A stretch of DNA of 64,000 nucleotides from Xylophilus ampelinus (GTDB taxonomy: Bacteria > Pseudomonadota > Gammaproteobacteria > Burkholderiales > Burkholderiaceae_C), in the NCBI RefSeq assembly GCF_003217575.1, contig NZ_QJTC01000013.1, positions 1 to 64,000 on the forward strand, in the 5' to 3' direction. The position numbers and the translations under genes were made by a program. Below the pieces are notes generated by a model. That model had not been told where the DNA came from, did not search any database, and was given only the letters and a program-made list of their open reading frames with translations. Below, one piece after another: positions 26,051 through 35,751 of this stretch (its first letter is position 1; each line of letters starts with the position of its first letter).

Positions 26051-26929
26051 ATGACGCATTCCGCACCCGACAGCCGCCTGCCCACCTACTTCATCTCCCA
26101 CGGCGGTGGGCCGTGGCCGTGGATGCTCGACCGGATGGGCGGCACCTACGACCTGCTGGCCGCGTCGCTGCAGGACATGCCGCGGCAGCTGGGTCGCACG
26201 CCCGCGGCGGTGCTGGTGGTGTCGGGCCACTGGGAGACCGATGCGGCCTATGCGGTGATGGCATCGGCCCGGCCGCCGATGCTCTACGACTACGGCGGGT
26301 TCCCGCCGCACACCTACGAGGTGCAGTACCCGGCGCCGGGTGCGCCGGCGCTGGCCGAGCAGGTGCGGGACCTGGTCGCCGCCGCCGGCCTGCCGGTGGG
26401 GCTGGACCACCGGCGCGGCTTCGACCACGGCACCTTCTCGCCGCTGGCCGTCGCGTTTCCAGCGGCCGACGTGCCGGTGCTGCAGCTCTCGATCCGCAGC
26501 CACTACGACCCGGCCGAGCACCTGGCGCTGGGCCGGGCGCTGGCGCCGCTGCGCGACCAGAACGTGCTGATCGTGGGCAGCGGCCTGAGCTACCACAACC
26601 TGCGGCATTTCGGCCCGCAGGCGCGCGACGTGTCGCGTGCGTTCGACGACTGGCTGGAGCGGACGCTGGTGCAGACCGACCCGGCCGCCCGCAGCGCGCA
26701 CCTGCTGCACTGGGACGCCGCCCCCGCCGCCCGCATCGCCCATCCGCAGGAAGACCACTTGGTGCCTCTGATGGTGGCGCTGGGCGCGGCCGAGCAGGAG
26801 CCTGCGGTGCGGGTCTACCACGAGGACGCGTTCATGGGCGGGCTGTCGGTGTCGAGCTTTCGCTTCGGCGCCGCGCCGGGCGATGCGGGCGCGGCCACGG
26901 CGACCGCCCCGGCGCTGGCCGCCGCCTGA
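26051..26929 (+). CDS. DODA-type extradiol aromatic ring-opening dioxygenase family protein
   Basis: The 292-residue protein belongs to the class III extradiol (LigB/DODA) family: PTYFISHGGGPWPW near the N-terminus (first metal-ligand His), VVSGHWET (about 60-67), DHGTFSPLAVAFP and VGSGLSYHNLRHF. In this family Fe(II) or Zn(II) is held by histidines and a glutamate, and catechol-type rings are cleaved next to the hydroxyls; some relatives have other roles. It is followed by a pirin gene 56 bp downstream, a common pairing because pirins can be quercetinase-like. The ATG at 26051 is the first residue of the conserved region plus nine. Confidence 0.87.
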   Translation: MTHSAPDSRLPTYFISHGGGPWPWMLDRMGGTYDLLAASLQDMPRQLGRTPAAVLVVSGHWETDAAYAVMASARPPMLYDYGGFPPHTYEVQYPAPGAPALAEQVRDLVAAAGLPVGLDHRRGFDHGTFSPLAVAFPAADVPVLQLSIRSHYDPAEHLALGRALAPLRDQNVLIVGSGLSYHNLRHFGPQARDVSRAFDDWLERTLVQTDPAARSAHLLHWDAAPAARIAHPQEDHLVPLMVALGAAEQEPAVRVYHEDAFMGGLSVSSFRFGAAPGDAGAATATAPALAAA

Positions 26930-26985
26930 CCCGCGCGGCCGACACCTCCGCCGCACCCGCACGCACCGACTTCGGATCCATCGCC

Positions 26986-28074
26986 ATGCCCCACGACACC
27001 CCCGCCCATCCCGTCCTCGCCGTGAAGCCGCTCGGCTTTCCGTGGGAGACGGCCGACCCGTTCCTGTTCTGCGTCTACCACGACGACGCCTATCCGCAGG
27101 CCACGCCGCGGATGGGCCCCGCCGCCTCGCTGGCCGGCCGCGACATCGGCCAGGACTTCAGCCGCAAGGACGGCTGGAGCATGTACCACGGCGAGACGGT
27201 GCCGGGCTTTCCTGCGCACCCGCACCGCGGCTTCGAGACGGTGACCATCGTGCGCAAGGGCCTGGTCGACCATTCGGATTCGCTGGGCGCGACGGCACGC
27301 TTCGGCCAGGGCGACGTGCAGTGGCTCACCGCCGGCGCGGGCGTGGTGCATGCCGAGATGTTCCCGCTGCTCGACGCCGCGCGGCCCAACCCGCTGGAGC
27401 TGTTCCAGATCTGGCTGAACCTGCCGGCGCGCAGCAAGATGTCGCCGGCGCATTTCACGATGCTGTGGTCGCACGCGATTCCACGCCGGGTGTTCGCCGA
27501 CGACGCGGGCCGCCGCACCGAGGTGGCGGTGATCGCCGGCCGGCTGGCGCCGGTTGAGGATGCTGCCTCCACGCCCACCGATGCGCTGGTGCCGCTGGCC
27601 CCGCCGCCCGATTCCTGGGCCGCCCAGGCCGATGCCGACGTCGCCATCTGGACGGTCCGCATGGCGCCCGGCGCCCGCTGGACGCTGCCCGCCGCGGCCG
27701 AAGTCGATACCAACCGCCGGCTCTATTTCTTCAAGGGCGACGGCGTGGCCGTCGGCGGCCAGGCCATCGGTGCGCACGCGGCGATCGCGCTGCACCCTGC
27801 AGTGCCGGCGGAGCTGCGCAACACCGGTGCCACCGAGGTCGAGTGCCTGCTGCTGCAGGGCCGGCCGATCGGAGAGCCGGTAGTGCAGCACGGCCCGTTC
27901 GTGATGAACAGCCAGGCCGAGATCCGCCAGACGGTCGACGACTACCGACGCACCCAGTTCGGCGGCTGGCCCTTCGCCGACGCCGCGCCGGTGCACGGCC
28001 GCGACCCCGCCCGGTTCGCGCGGCATGGGGACGGGCACGAGGAACGGCCGGTGGCCGTGGAACCGGTCCGCTGA
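26986..28074 (+). CDS. Pirin family protein
   Basis: The 362-residue bicupin protein carries the pirin N-terminal motif HPHRGFETVTIVRKG followed by DHSDSLG and TAGAGVVHAEM, supplying the His/His/His/Glu metal site of the N-terminal cupin. Bacterial pirins have quercetinase activity or modulate metabolic enzymes. It is somewhat longer than the common ~290-residue form, with a C-terminal extension after residue 310. It follows the dioxygenase-family gene and probably shares its transcript, so both may act on aromatic compounds; this is inferred from context. Confidence 0.9.
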   Translation: MPHDTPAHPVLAVKPLGFPWETADPFLFCVYHDDAYPQATPRMGPAASLAGRDIGQDFSRKDGWSMYHGETVPGFPAHPHRGFETVTIVRKGLVDHSDSLGATARFGQGDVQWLTAGAGVVHAEMFPLLDAARPNPLELFQIWLNLPARSKMSPAHFTMLWSHAIPRRVFADDAGRRTEVAVIAGRLAPVEDAASTPTDALVPLAPPPDSWAAQADADVAIWTVRMAPGARWTLPAAAEVDTNRRLYFFKGDGVAVGGQAIGAHAAIALHPAVPAELRNTGATEVECLLLQGRPIGEPVVQHGPFVMNSQAEIRQTVDDYRRTQFGGWPFADAAPVHGRDPARFARHGDGHEERPVAVEPVR

Positions 28075-28252
28075 TACCGCGGGCTGGGCCGCGCGACAGC
28101 CCGGTACCCGCTGTTGCGGGGCCGATGCAACAGATCTCATCCGGCCCGACACGCCTGCCCACTCGATGGTCACAGCCTGTATGCCAACGGTTACCATGCG
28201 TAACGCGCGGTGAATATGGCGTGCTTGTGTAGTTGAACAGGAGTGCCATTCC

Positions 28253-29872
28253 ATGGTCGCAGACAAACAAATCAAGGTGTCCACCCGCATCGGGCTGGGC
28301 TACGGTATCGCGCTGGTGCTGTGTTTCGCCGGTTTTATCTTCGCCGCGTCGACGATGCGGTCGCTGGCCCGCAACGTCGATGTCGTCGCGAGCGACCGGC
28401 TCGCCAAGGTGGCGCAGTTGCAGCAGATGCGCAACAACTTCAACGCCCAGGGCCACCAGGTCCGCAACATCCTGATCAGCGACGACCGCGCGTTCCAGGA
28501 TGCGGAGCTGAAGAAGATCGTCAACATCAAGTCGCTCAATGGCGACATCGTCACGAAGCTCCGGGCGACCGAGCAGGACGCGGATGCCATCGCTCTGCTC
28601 AAGAGCGTGGCCGAGTTCTCGCAGCCCTTCTACCAGGCCATCGACCGCACGGTCGCCCTGGCCTACGAAGGCAAGGCCCCCGAGGCGCGCGAACAGCTGA
28701 TCGGCGAGATGCGCAACCGCCAGATGCCGCTGTTCAAGGCGGTCGACGATTCGCTCATCCTGCAGATGGATTCTTCCCGCCAGCTGGCGACCGCGGCCAT
28801 CGCGGATGCGGGAGCCGCCGCCTGGGGCATGCTGCTGATCGGCTTGGTGGTGGCCGTGGCGGCGGTGGTGGTCTGCCTCTGGACGGCGCGCTGGATCACC
28901 CGCGCGCTCGGCTCCGAGCCGGCCGCGCTCGGTGCGGCGGTACGCCGCTTCGCCGATGGCGACCTGAGCGCCGCGCCGGGCGCCGGCGCGGCCGTGCCCG
29001 GCAGCGTGCTGGCGGCCATCGGCACGATGCAGGCCAACTGGGCGCGCATCGTCGGCCAGGTGCGGGCCAGCAGCGACAGCATCGCCACCGGCTCGGCCCA
29101 GATCGCGATGGGCAACGCCGACCTCAACCAGCGCACCGAGGAGCAGGCCGGCAGCCTGCAGCAGACCGCGTCGTCGATGGAGCAGGTGGGCGCCACGGTG
29201 CGCCACAGCGCCGACACGGCGGGCGAGGCGAGCCGGCTGGCAGCAGACGCGGCCGCCGCCGCCGCCCGCGGCAGCGAACTTGTCGGCCATGCGGTGCTCA
29301 GCATGCAGGGCATCGCCGATTCGTCGAAGAAGATCGGCGACATCATCGGCGTGATCGACGGCATCGCGTTCCAGACCAACATCCTGGCCTTGAACGCGGC
29401 GGTCGAGGCGGCGCGGGCCGGCGAACAGGGCCGCGGCTTCGCGGTGGTGGCCAGCGAAGTGCGCAGCCTGGCGGGCCGATCGGCCGATGCGGCCAAGGAA
29501 ATCAAGTCCCTCATCCAGGCCAGCGTGCTCAAGGTGGAAGACGGCCTGCGCGAGGTGAACGACGCCGGCGCGTCGATGGCCGGCATCGTCTCGCAGGCAC
29601 AGGGGGTCGACCGGATGATCACGGAGATCTCCACCGCGGCGGTGCAGCAGTCGCGCGGCATCGTCCAGATCGGCGAGGCGGTCGACCAGCTCGACCGGAT
29701 GACGCAGCAGAACGCTGCCCTGGTCGAGGAAAGCGCTGCCGCGGCCGACAGCCTGCGGCGCCAGGCGGCCTCGCTCGCCTCGGTGGTCAGCGCCTTCAAG
29801 CTCGACACGGGTGCCGGCACCGCCGGGTACGAGGACGGCGTGGGTGGCGTGGTGCTGCTGCCGGCCGCCTGA
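28253..29872 (+). CDS. Methyl-accepting chemotaxis protein
   Basis: The 539-residue receptor has an N-terminal membrane helix (about 15-35), a four-helix-bundle periplasmic domain and a second membrane helix (about 188-213, [20 protein letters not shown]). A HAMP region follows, then the signalling domain with the hairpin tip [21 protein letters not shown]. It would pass ligand binding to CheA/CheW. No CheR-binding pentapeptide is present; the protein ends VVLLPAA. It is a single gene preceded by AGGAG about 15 bases upstream and converges on the PQQ dehydrogenase. The ligand is unknown. A second receptor of similar type is at 40509-42080. Confidence 0.95.
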   Translation: MVADKQIKVSTRIGLGYGIALVLCFAGFIFAASTMRSLARNVDVVASDRLAKVAQLQQMRNNFNAQGHQVRNILISDDRAFQDAELKKIVNIKSLNGDIVTKLRATEQDADAIALLKSVAEFSQPFYQAIDRTVALAYEGKAPEAREQLIGEMRNRQMPLFKAVDDSLILQMDSSRQLATAAIADAGAAAWGMLLIGLVVAVAAVVVCLWTARWITRALGSEPAALGAAVRRFADGDLSAAPGAGAAVPGSVLAAIGTMQANWARIVGQVRASSDSIATGSAQIAMGNADLNQRTEEQAGSLQQTASSMEQVGATVRHSADTAGEASRLAADAAAAAARGSELVGHAVLSMQGIADSSKKIGDIIGVIDGIAFQTNILALNAAVEAARAGEQGRGFAVVASEVRSLAGRSADAAKEIKSLIQASVLKVEDGLREVNDAGASMAGIVSQAQGVDRMITEISTAAVQQSRGIVQIGEAVDQLDRMTQQNAALVEESAAAADSLRRQAASLASVVSAFKLDTGAGTAGYEDGVGGVVLLPAA

Positions 29873-30140
29873 AAACCGTAGCGCCGTGGGCGCTCGTGAA
29901 ATGACGCACCCTTCTTCGGGACGCCTGGCACGGCCAGGGCGGCCTCGTGGTCGCGCAGCAGCGGGCTGGTGCGGGTGAACGGAGTTGGGTACTACCCGAG
30001 AGACGATCAAGCCCAAGGCGCTCGCGCGCGCGCACTCCACCAGCCACGGCGTCGCGCCCTGCGACAGCGGCTGCCGTCCGTCGGAACATTGGACGAGCAC
30101 GCCCGGTGTCGGCGCCGGATGCCCGTCCCCACACTCCCCG

Positions 30141-32813
30141 CTACCGGGCAGTCTTGGCCGCCGGCAGGGCGTAAGCGATCACGTAGTCGCCCACCTTGGT
30201 GCCGAGCGAGCCGTGGCCGCCGGCCACCACCACCAGATATTGCCGGCCGTCGGTGCCGGTATAGGTCATCGGTGTGGCCTGGCCGCCGGCCGGCAGCCGG
30301 TGCTGCCAGAGCTGGCGGCCGTCGGCCATGTCGTAGGCCCGCACGAAGTAGTCGATCGTGCCCGAGAGGAAGGCCACGCCGCCGGCGGTGGCGATCGGGC
30401 CACCCAGATTGGGCACGCCCATCCTGAACGGCAACGGCACCGGCGCCTGGTCGCGCACCGTGCCGTTGCGGTGCTGCCAGGCCACCTTGCCGGTCGCCAG
30501 ATCGACGCCGGCCACGTAACCCCACGGCGGCGCGATGCAGGGAACGCCGAGAGGCGAGACGAAGGGCCCCAGCCTGATGGCGAACGGCGCGCCGAAGTTC
30601 TCGTTCAAGGCCGGCAGCGCGCCCTGCGGCGGCGAGCCGCCCTGCACCAGCTGCGAGGTGGCGTCTGCGCGCGGCACAAGCGTCGAGACGAAGGGCAGGT
30701 AAGTCGGCGTGGCGAACATGGCTCCGCGCTGCGGATCGACCGCCACGCCGCCCCAGTTGAAGACGCCGAAGTTGCCGGGATAGATCAGCGAGCCGCCTGT
30801 CGAAGGCGGGGTGAAGCGGCCGTCGTAGCGCAGCCGGTGGAAAGCGATGCGGCAGTACAGTTGGTCGAACACGGTCGCGCCCCACATGTCGCTGCCGGCC
30901 AGCCGCGGAGGATCGAACGACAGGGCCGAGCGCGGCTGCGTAGGTGCCGTGCGGTCGCCCGTGGCGGCGCCCTGCGGCGCCGGGTCTTCGGTGACCGGCA
31001 GCACCGGGGTGCCGGTGCGGCGGTCGAGCACGAACAGCTCGCCCTGCTTGGTGGGCTGCACCAGCGCGGGTACCGTGGCGCCGTTCACCTTCAGGTCGAC
31101 CAGGCTCGGCTGGGCCGGTACGTCGTAGTCCCACAGGTCGTGATGCACCGTCTGGAAGTTCCAGCGTACCTTGCCGGTCGCCAGATCCAGCGCGACGACC
31201 GAGGACGAATACTTCTCCACCGACGGGCTGCGCTTGCCGCCCCACTGGTCGGGCGGCTGGTTGCCGAGCGGCACATAGACCATGCCGAGGGCCTCGTCCA
31301 CGCTGGAGATCGACCAGCTGTTGGGCGAGTTGACGGTATAGCGCCCGTCCGGGCCGATCGGCGCGGTGTCCTCGGGGTTGCCCGAGTCCCAGTTCCAGAC
31401 CAGCGCACCGGTGGCGATGTCGAAGCCGCGGATCACGCCCGACTGCTCCTGGGTGGAGACGTTGTCGAGCACCGTGCCGCCGACGACGATCAGCTTCTGC
31501 GTCAGGACCACCGGCGAGGTGGAATAGTAGCTGCCGGGATTCAGGTTGGGCATGTGGGCCCACAGGTCGATCTGGCCACGGCCCTGACCGAAATCGGTAC
31601 ACACCGCCCCCGTCTCCGGATCGAGCGCGATCAGCCGGCCGTCGGCCGTGGGCATGAAGAGCCGCGCCGGGCACCGGGCGACGGTACGGGCGCCGTCGGC
31701 CGCGGCGACCGGCTGGGCCGACTGGCCGAGACGGGCGGCGGGCTCGGTCGGGGCGACTGCGGCGGTGGCCGACGCGGGAGCCGGGTCGGATGGGGCGGCA
31801 GGCGACGGCGAGACGACGGCGGCCGGTGCTGCGGCGGGGGCCGTGTCGGCAGCCGGAGGAGCCGCGACCGGTGCGGGCGCAGCCGCACCGGCGACCGCAT
31901 CACCGGCCACCACAGGTGCCACCGCGCTCGTACCGGCGGCGGCGGGGGTGGAGGCCGCTATGCCGGCCGCGGCCTGGTACGACAGGCCGCGGCAGGTCAG
32001 GTGCTGCAGCGCCAGTTCGCCCTGGATCCTGGGGTCGTAGCGCCACAACTCGGCGCCGGTGGTCGCATCCAGCGCGATCACCGACTGGTGCGGCGTGCAG
32101 AAGTACAGGCGGTTGCCTACCTTGAGCGGGGTGGCCTCGAAGGTCGTCTCGACCGGATCGCCCGGACGGCCGCGCACATCGCCGGTGCGGTACTGCCAGG
32201 CGACCTCCAGGCCGTCGACGTTGGCGGGCGTGATCTGTGCCAACGGCGAATAGCGCTGGCCGAAGCCGGTGCGGCCGTAGGCATGCCATTCGCCCGGCGG
32301 CACGCCGTCGGTCGCAGGCGCGGCGGCGGCGGTGTCTGCCGACGGCAGCGTGCCGGCGATCTCGTGTTTGTCGACGAACCACGAGGCCACGCCGATCGCC
32401 GCGAACAGGGCCAGCGCCGCGCCCAGCGCCGCACCGCCGCCACGCCTGGCCGACGGCACCGCGCCGGAGCCGGCCAGCAGACCGCGCCGCGCCCAAGGCG
32501 TGAGCATCAGCACGCCCAACACGAACAGCACGTCGCCGCGCGCGGCCAGCGGCCACCAGTCCAGGCCAACCTCCCACAGCGACCACGCCAGCGTGGCCGC
32601 CACCAGCGCGGCCATCAACCCCAGCGCAGCCGGCCGGCGGCGCAACATCAGCACGCCCACCGCCAACAGCGCCAACCCGGCCGGCAGGTAATACCAGGAG
32701 CCGCCCAGCACCACCAGCCACAGCCCCGCTCCCGCCAGCACCGCCCCGGCCAGTGCCGTCAACACCCCCAATACGATAGGAAAACGGGAGCGGTTGGGCA
32801 TGTGGGGAGCCAT
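30141..32813 (-). CDS. Membrane-bound PQQ-dependent dehydrogenase, glucose/quinate/shikimate family
   Basis: The 890-residue protein has an N-terminal five-helix membrane anchor (about 10-150) followed by a PQQ beta-propeller, with GEWHAYGRTGFGQRYSPL at its start, RGFDIATGALVWNWDSG and the C-terminal FLSGTIDYFVRAYDM. It oxidizes an aldose or cyclic polyol in the periplasm and passes electrons to ubiquinone; the substrate is not decidable. ATG 32813 is chosen because AAGGA lies just upstream. It is about 90 residues longer than usual: an Ala/Pro-rich insertion between C274 and C381, where typical members have about 23 residues. Confidence 0.93.
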   Translation of the reverse strand: MAPHMPNRSRFPIVLGVLTALAGAVLAGAGLWLVVLGGSWYYLPAGLALLAVGVLMLRRRPAALGLMAALVAATLAWSLWEVGLDWWPLAARGDVLFVLGVLMLTPWARRGLLAGSGAVPSARRGGGAALGAALALFAAIGVASWFVDKHEIAGTLPSADTAAAAPATDGVPPGEWHAYGRTGFGQRYSPLAQITPANVDGLEVAWQYRTGDVRGRPGDPVETTFEATPLKVGNRLYFCTPHQSVIALDATTGAELWRYDPRIQGELALQHLTCRGLSYQAAAGIAASTPAAAGTSAVAPVVAGDAVAGAAAPAPVAAPPAADTAPAAAPAAVVSPSPAAPSDPAPASATAAVAPTEPAARLGQSAQPVAAADGARTVARCPARLFMPTADGRLIALDPETGAVCTDFGQGRGQIDLWAHMPNLNPGSYYSTSPVVLTQKLIVVGGTVLDNVSTQEQSGVIRGFDIATGALVWNWDSGNPEDTAPIGPDGRYTVNSPNSWSISSVDEALGMVYVPLGNQPPDQWGGKRSPSVEKYSSSVVALDLATGKVRWNFQTVHHDLWDYDVPAQPSLVDLKVNGATVPALVQPTKQGELFVLDRRTGTPVLPVTEDPAPQGAATGDRTAPTQPRSALSFDPPRLAGSDMWGATVFDQLYCRIAFHRLRYDGRFTPPSTGGSLIYPGNFGVFNWGGVAVDPQRGAMFATPTYLPFVSTLVPRADATSQLVQGGSPPQGALPALNENFGAPFAIRLGPFVSPLGVPCIAPPWGYVAGVDLATGKVAWQHRNGTVRDQAPVPLPFRMGVPNLGGPIATAGGVAFLSGTIDYFVRAYDMADGRQLWQHRLPAGGQATPMTYTGTDGRQYLVVVAGGHGSLGTKVGDYVIAYALPAAKTAR

Positions 32814-32951
32814 GGGATTCCTTGGTTCAGCGCGGGGCAGCGGCTGGTCGGCACGAGCCCGCACGTTGACGGACGGCAGTGCGCACGCGCTTAAGCTCGC
32901 GGCGCTTTCGGATGTAGGAGAGCGGACGGAGATGAACTCGTCAGACGTCTT

Positions 32952-33010
32952 GCTACAACTTTAATAGCACGAAGTCCGCGTTTATCAATGGCTGGAACCA
33001 CTTTTCATAC
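32952..33010 (+). repeat. 59-bp dispersed repeat, copy 5
   Basis: GCTACAACTTTAATAGC at 32952-32968 differs from the copy at 42258 by one base in its 17-bp core. The second part is more worn but keeps GAAGTCCGCG and GGCTGGAACCACTTTTCATAC at the expected offsets. It lies upstream of the PQQ dehydrogenase and downstream of the HipA-like gene. Confidence 0.75.
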
Positions 33011-33102
33011 GAAAATGAAATGCGTGCGGTTCGAGGGCTCGGGCGGCGACGGCCCGCCGCCTCGGCACCGAGCCGACCGAGCACGGTTGACCAAGCTCCC
33101 GC

Positions 33103-34407
33103 CTACCGCCGCAGATGCCGCAGGTTGTCCGCCGCGATCCGCCGGAAGCCGGCCGACACCCGTGCGTCGCCCGCCACCGCGTCCCAGAACACCGTGGCCA
33201 GCGCGCGGGCCCGGTCCCATTCGGCCAGCGTGGCGGCGGTAGGCTGCAGCCCGCGGGCGGCGAAGTCGCGCGAGACCAGTTCGTTGCCGACCGGCGCGTA
33301 GAGCATCGGCAGCATGTCGTAGGTGGGCGAGAGCACCCAGTCGTCGTCCTCCAGCAGCAGCGAGATGTTGCCGTAGTGCCGGTCGGTGTTGGCGATCAGG
33401 ATGCCGTAGGCCTCCAGCAGCCGCAGGTGGGCGGCGTCCGCCGCGGTGAGCAGGCCACGCGCCACCATGCGGTTGGCGGTGGCGGCCCAGTTGTCCATCT
33501 CCCCGACGTATTCCGAGTCGTAGACCAGCAGCGACACCATGCCGATGCGGCCGTGCGCGGTGCGGTCGAAGCGCTCGGCCTCGAAGAACACCCGGCCCGC
33601 CCCTGTATGGATGCGGGTGCGGGCCGCAGGCAGGCCGGCATCGGCCAGCACCTGCAGCGCCAGGTGCTCGCAGACCAGCAGGTCGCGAGTGCGCTGGTCG
33701 GCCGGGCCGTCGCCCGCCGGCGAGAACTTCACGATCACATGCCGGCCGCCGACGATAGTGCAGAACTTGGGCTGCTCGCCGCCGGCCGACGAACCCGGAT
33801 GCGTTCCCTGCATCGCCCGCTCGGCCAGCGCCGGATAGGCATCGGCCGCATCCACCCGGCCGGCGCGCGCCGGCAGCGTGTGGAAGCGCCGGAACGCCGC
33901 CTCGCCCACCACCAGGTTGCCCGGCAGGTCGTCGCCGAAGAGCGCCAGCGCACGCAGCACGTCGTCGTCGCTCCAGTGGCGCGGGTCGGTGCCCAGTTGC
34001 AGTTCGGGGTGGGCATGGGCGAAGGTGCGGCCCATGAAGCCCTGCGGCCGCATGTCGTTCAGGAACCAGGGCAGGCCGTCGTGCCGCTGGCTCAGGCCGT
34101 CGGCCTCGTCGGCCCAGAGCGCTCCGCCTTCGAGCGGCACCAGCCGTGCGAAGGGCGAGGCCCGGCCCTGCGCGTCGATCCGCATCGCCGGGATCTCGCG
34201 GCCGATGCCCGCCAGCGTGCGCGGCAGCACGTAGCGCCGGGAGCGGGCGGCGCCGACGGCCAGCACCTCGCCGGACTGCAGCAGCGGCGCCAGCGCGCGC
34301 GAGACGGTCGACTGGCTCACGCCCAGCATCGCCTGCAGCTCGGGGCTGGAGAGCACGCCGCCGGCACGGCGCAGCAGTGGAAGGACGTCAGTGGAAGCGG
34401 AAACCAT
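33103..34407 (-). CDS. yjjJ: HipA-like kinase with fused N-terminal HTH (YjjJ/HipH type)
   Basis: The 434-residue protein fuses a winged-helix region (about 1-65, SQSTVSRALAPLLQSGEVL) to a HipA-type kinase. It has the glycine-rich SSAGGEQPKF, a catalytic loop IANTDRHYGNISLL and the metal-binding PTYDMLPMLY. HipA phosphorylates glutamyl-tRNA synthetase and is held by HipB; the YjjJ/HipH group has the HTH in the same chain, so toxin and DNA-binding function are combined. No separate hipB is present. ATTCCGGAAT (34406-34415), a perfect palindrome, overlaps the start codon and might be its own operator. Confidence 0.85.
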   Translation of the reverse strand: MVSASTDVLPLLRRAGGVLSSPELQAMLGVSQSTVSRALAPLLQSGEVLAVGAARSRRYVLPRTLAGIGREIPAMRIDAQGRASPFARLVPLEGGALWADEADGLSQRHDGLPWFLNDMRPQGFMGRTFAHAHPELQLGTDPRHWSDDDVLRALALFGDDLPGNLVVGEAAFRRFHTLPARAGRVDAADAYPALAERAMQGTHPGSSAGGEQPKFCTIVGGRHVIVKFSPAGDGPADQRTRDLLVCEHLALQVLADAGLPAARTRIHTGAGRVFFEAERFDRTAHGRIGMVSLLVYDSEYVGEMDNWAATANRMVARGLLTAADAAHLRLLEAYGILIANTDRHYGNISLLLEDDDWVLSPTYDMLPMLYAPVGNELVSRDFAARGLQPTAATLAEWDRARALATVFWDAVAGDARVSAGFRRIAADNLRHLRR

Positions 34408-34572
34408 TCCGGAATATTAAAGTGAATAGATATTTTCGAATACTTTTCATGCGTATCAACGACTTGCAAACGCTGATGAATGGATAGCCCACCCGCCACT
34501 ACAGCCCGTCACCTCCGCCGGCGACCCCTCGGCGAAAATCATGTGCTTTGCACCACCCTCCCGAAAGCCGCC

Positions 34573-35049
34573 ATGAAGATCGAGAAGAACACCGCCGTCA
34601 CCCTGCGCTTCAAGGTGGCCGATACCCAGGGCAGACTGATCGAGCAAAGCGCCGAGCCCAGCGCCTACCTGCACGGCGGCTACCAGAACACCCTGCCGAA
34701 GATCGAGGAGGCGCTCGAAGGCCGGGAGGTCGGCTACACCACCACGCTGGCCCTGCAGCCCGCCGACGCCTTCGGCGAGCGCGACGAATCCCTGGTGCGC
34801 ACCATCCCCAAGAGCGAGTTCCCGCCCGGCGTGAAGGTCGGCGGCCAACTGGAAGGCACGACCGACGGCGGCACGCCGCACGTCTTCCACGTGATGAGGA
34901 TCAAAGGCGCCGAGGTGCTGCTCGACGGCAACCATCCGCTGGCCGGCAAGGCGCTGCGGTTCACCATCACCGTGACCGGCGTGCGGGCGGCCTCGGCCGA
35001 GGAAGTGGCGCACGGGCATGTGCACGGGGCGCACGGGCACCACCATTGA
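34573..35049 (+). CDS. slyD: FKBP-type peptidyl-prolyl cis-trans isomerase, SlyD-like
   Basis: The 158-residue protein has the FKBP domain interrupted by the insert-in-flap (IF) chaperone domain, as in SlyD: LHGGYQNTLPKIEEALEGRE, then PADAFGERDESLV and the IF region. The tail HGHVHGAHGHHH resembles the metal-binding tail of SlyD, which supplies Ni2+ for hydrogenase assembly and helps protein folding. The first ATG of the conserved part (34573) is used; an in-frame ATG upstream at 34480 would give an unconserved leader. It diverges from the HipA-like gene. Confidence 0.92.
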   Translation: MKIEKNTAVTLRFKVADTQGRLIEQSAEPSAYLHGGYQNTLPKIEEALEGREVGYTTTLALQPADAFGERDESLVRTIPKSEFPPGVKVGGQLEGTTDGGTPHVFHVMRIKGAEVLLDGNHPLAGKALRFTITVTGVRAASAEEVAHGHVHGAHGHHH

Positions 35050-35100
35050 AGACCGCGTGGTACAGGCAAGGCCGACCGGTGGTGTGCGCACGCCGCGTTC

Positions 35101-35119
35101 ACCCAAGTGGGTCATAATG
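35101..35119 (+). promoter_or_regulatory. Operator/promoter candidate of the Xre-RES module
   Basis: ACCCAAGTGGGT (35101-35112) is a palindrome with arms ACCCA/TGGGT, directly followed by a -10-like CATAAT. Its place just ahead of the antitoxin gene fits autorepression by the antitoxin. Confidence 0.45.
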
Positions 35120-35139
35120 AAAACCCAAAGGAGCGCACC

Positions 35140-35751
35140 ATGTCCACCATACGAGCCAAAGCCACTGCGCAGAAGCGAATCGCACCCGTGGCGTTCGCGG
35201 GCTCCCGGGTCGATGCGAATGCCGGGCCCGCCAAGCGCATGCGGTCCGTCGGGGCGGCAAAGCCGCCGTCCGCCAACAGCACCGCGATCTGGATCGAAAA
35301 AAGCCGAACGGTCACCCTGCGCAACGCGGATTACATGCACCTGTTCAAGGAGGACCCGCTTGCCCAGGTCGGGCTTGTGAAGCAAGGCGTGGCGCCCATG
35401 GTGATCGACGGACTGGCCGGCGGGATGAAGGTGTCGCGGGACAAGCTCCTCGCCACGCTCGGCCTCAAGCGCGAAACCATCCGGCGCAGGGCCAAGGAGA
35501 ACCAGGCCCTGTCCATCGAAGAATCCTCTCGGGTCCTGGGGATCAGCCGCCTGATCGGCCAGGTGCAGGCGATGGTCGAGGCATCGGGAAACCCCGACGG
35601 CTTCGACGCGGCGGCCTGGGTCGGCAGATGGCTGGACCAGCCGCTGCCCGCCCTGGGCCACCAACGCCCTGCCGAGCTGATGGATACCGCCGAGGGCCAG
35701 GCGGTCGTGGCCGACATGGTCCTGCGTTCGCAGAGCAGCGCTTACGCATGA
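35140..35751 (+). CDS. Xre/MbcA/ParS-type antitoxin (DUF2384)
   Basis: The 203-residue protein has a basic, poorly conserved N-terminal region (about 1-60), a helix-turn-helix-like middle with GMKVSRDKLLATLGLKRETIRRRAKE, and the C-terminal toxin-binding domain with EESSRVLGISRLIGQVQAMVE and AAAWVGRWLDQPLPALG. The latter is the pattern of Xre/ParS antitoxins paired with RES toxins. ATG 35140 is preferred to 35107 because AAAGGAG lies 6 bases upstream. The stop overlaps the toxin start (ATGA), a sign of coupled translation. Confidence 0.9.
   Translation: MSTIRAKATAQKRIAPVAFAGSRVDANAGPAKRMRSVGAAKPPSANSTAIWIEKSRTVTLRNADYMHLFKEDPLAQVGLVKQGVAPMVIDGLAGGMKVSRDKLLATLGLKRETIRRRAKENQALSIEESSRVLGISRLIGQVQAMVEASGNPDGFDAAAWVGRWLDQPLPALGHQRPAELMDTAEGQAVVADMVLRSQSSAYA

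Noticed and set aside
28075-28130. Terminator after the pirin gene
   Set aside because: GGGCTG/CAGCCC can pair but the stem is short and no T-run follows.
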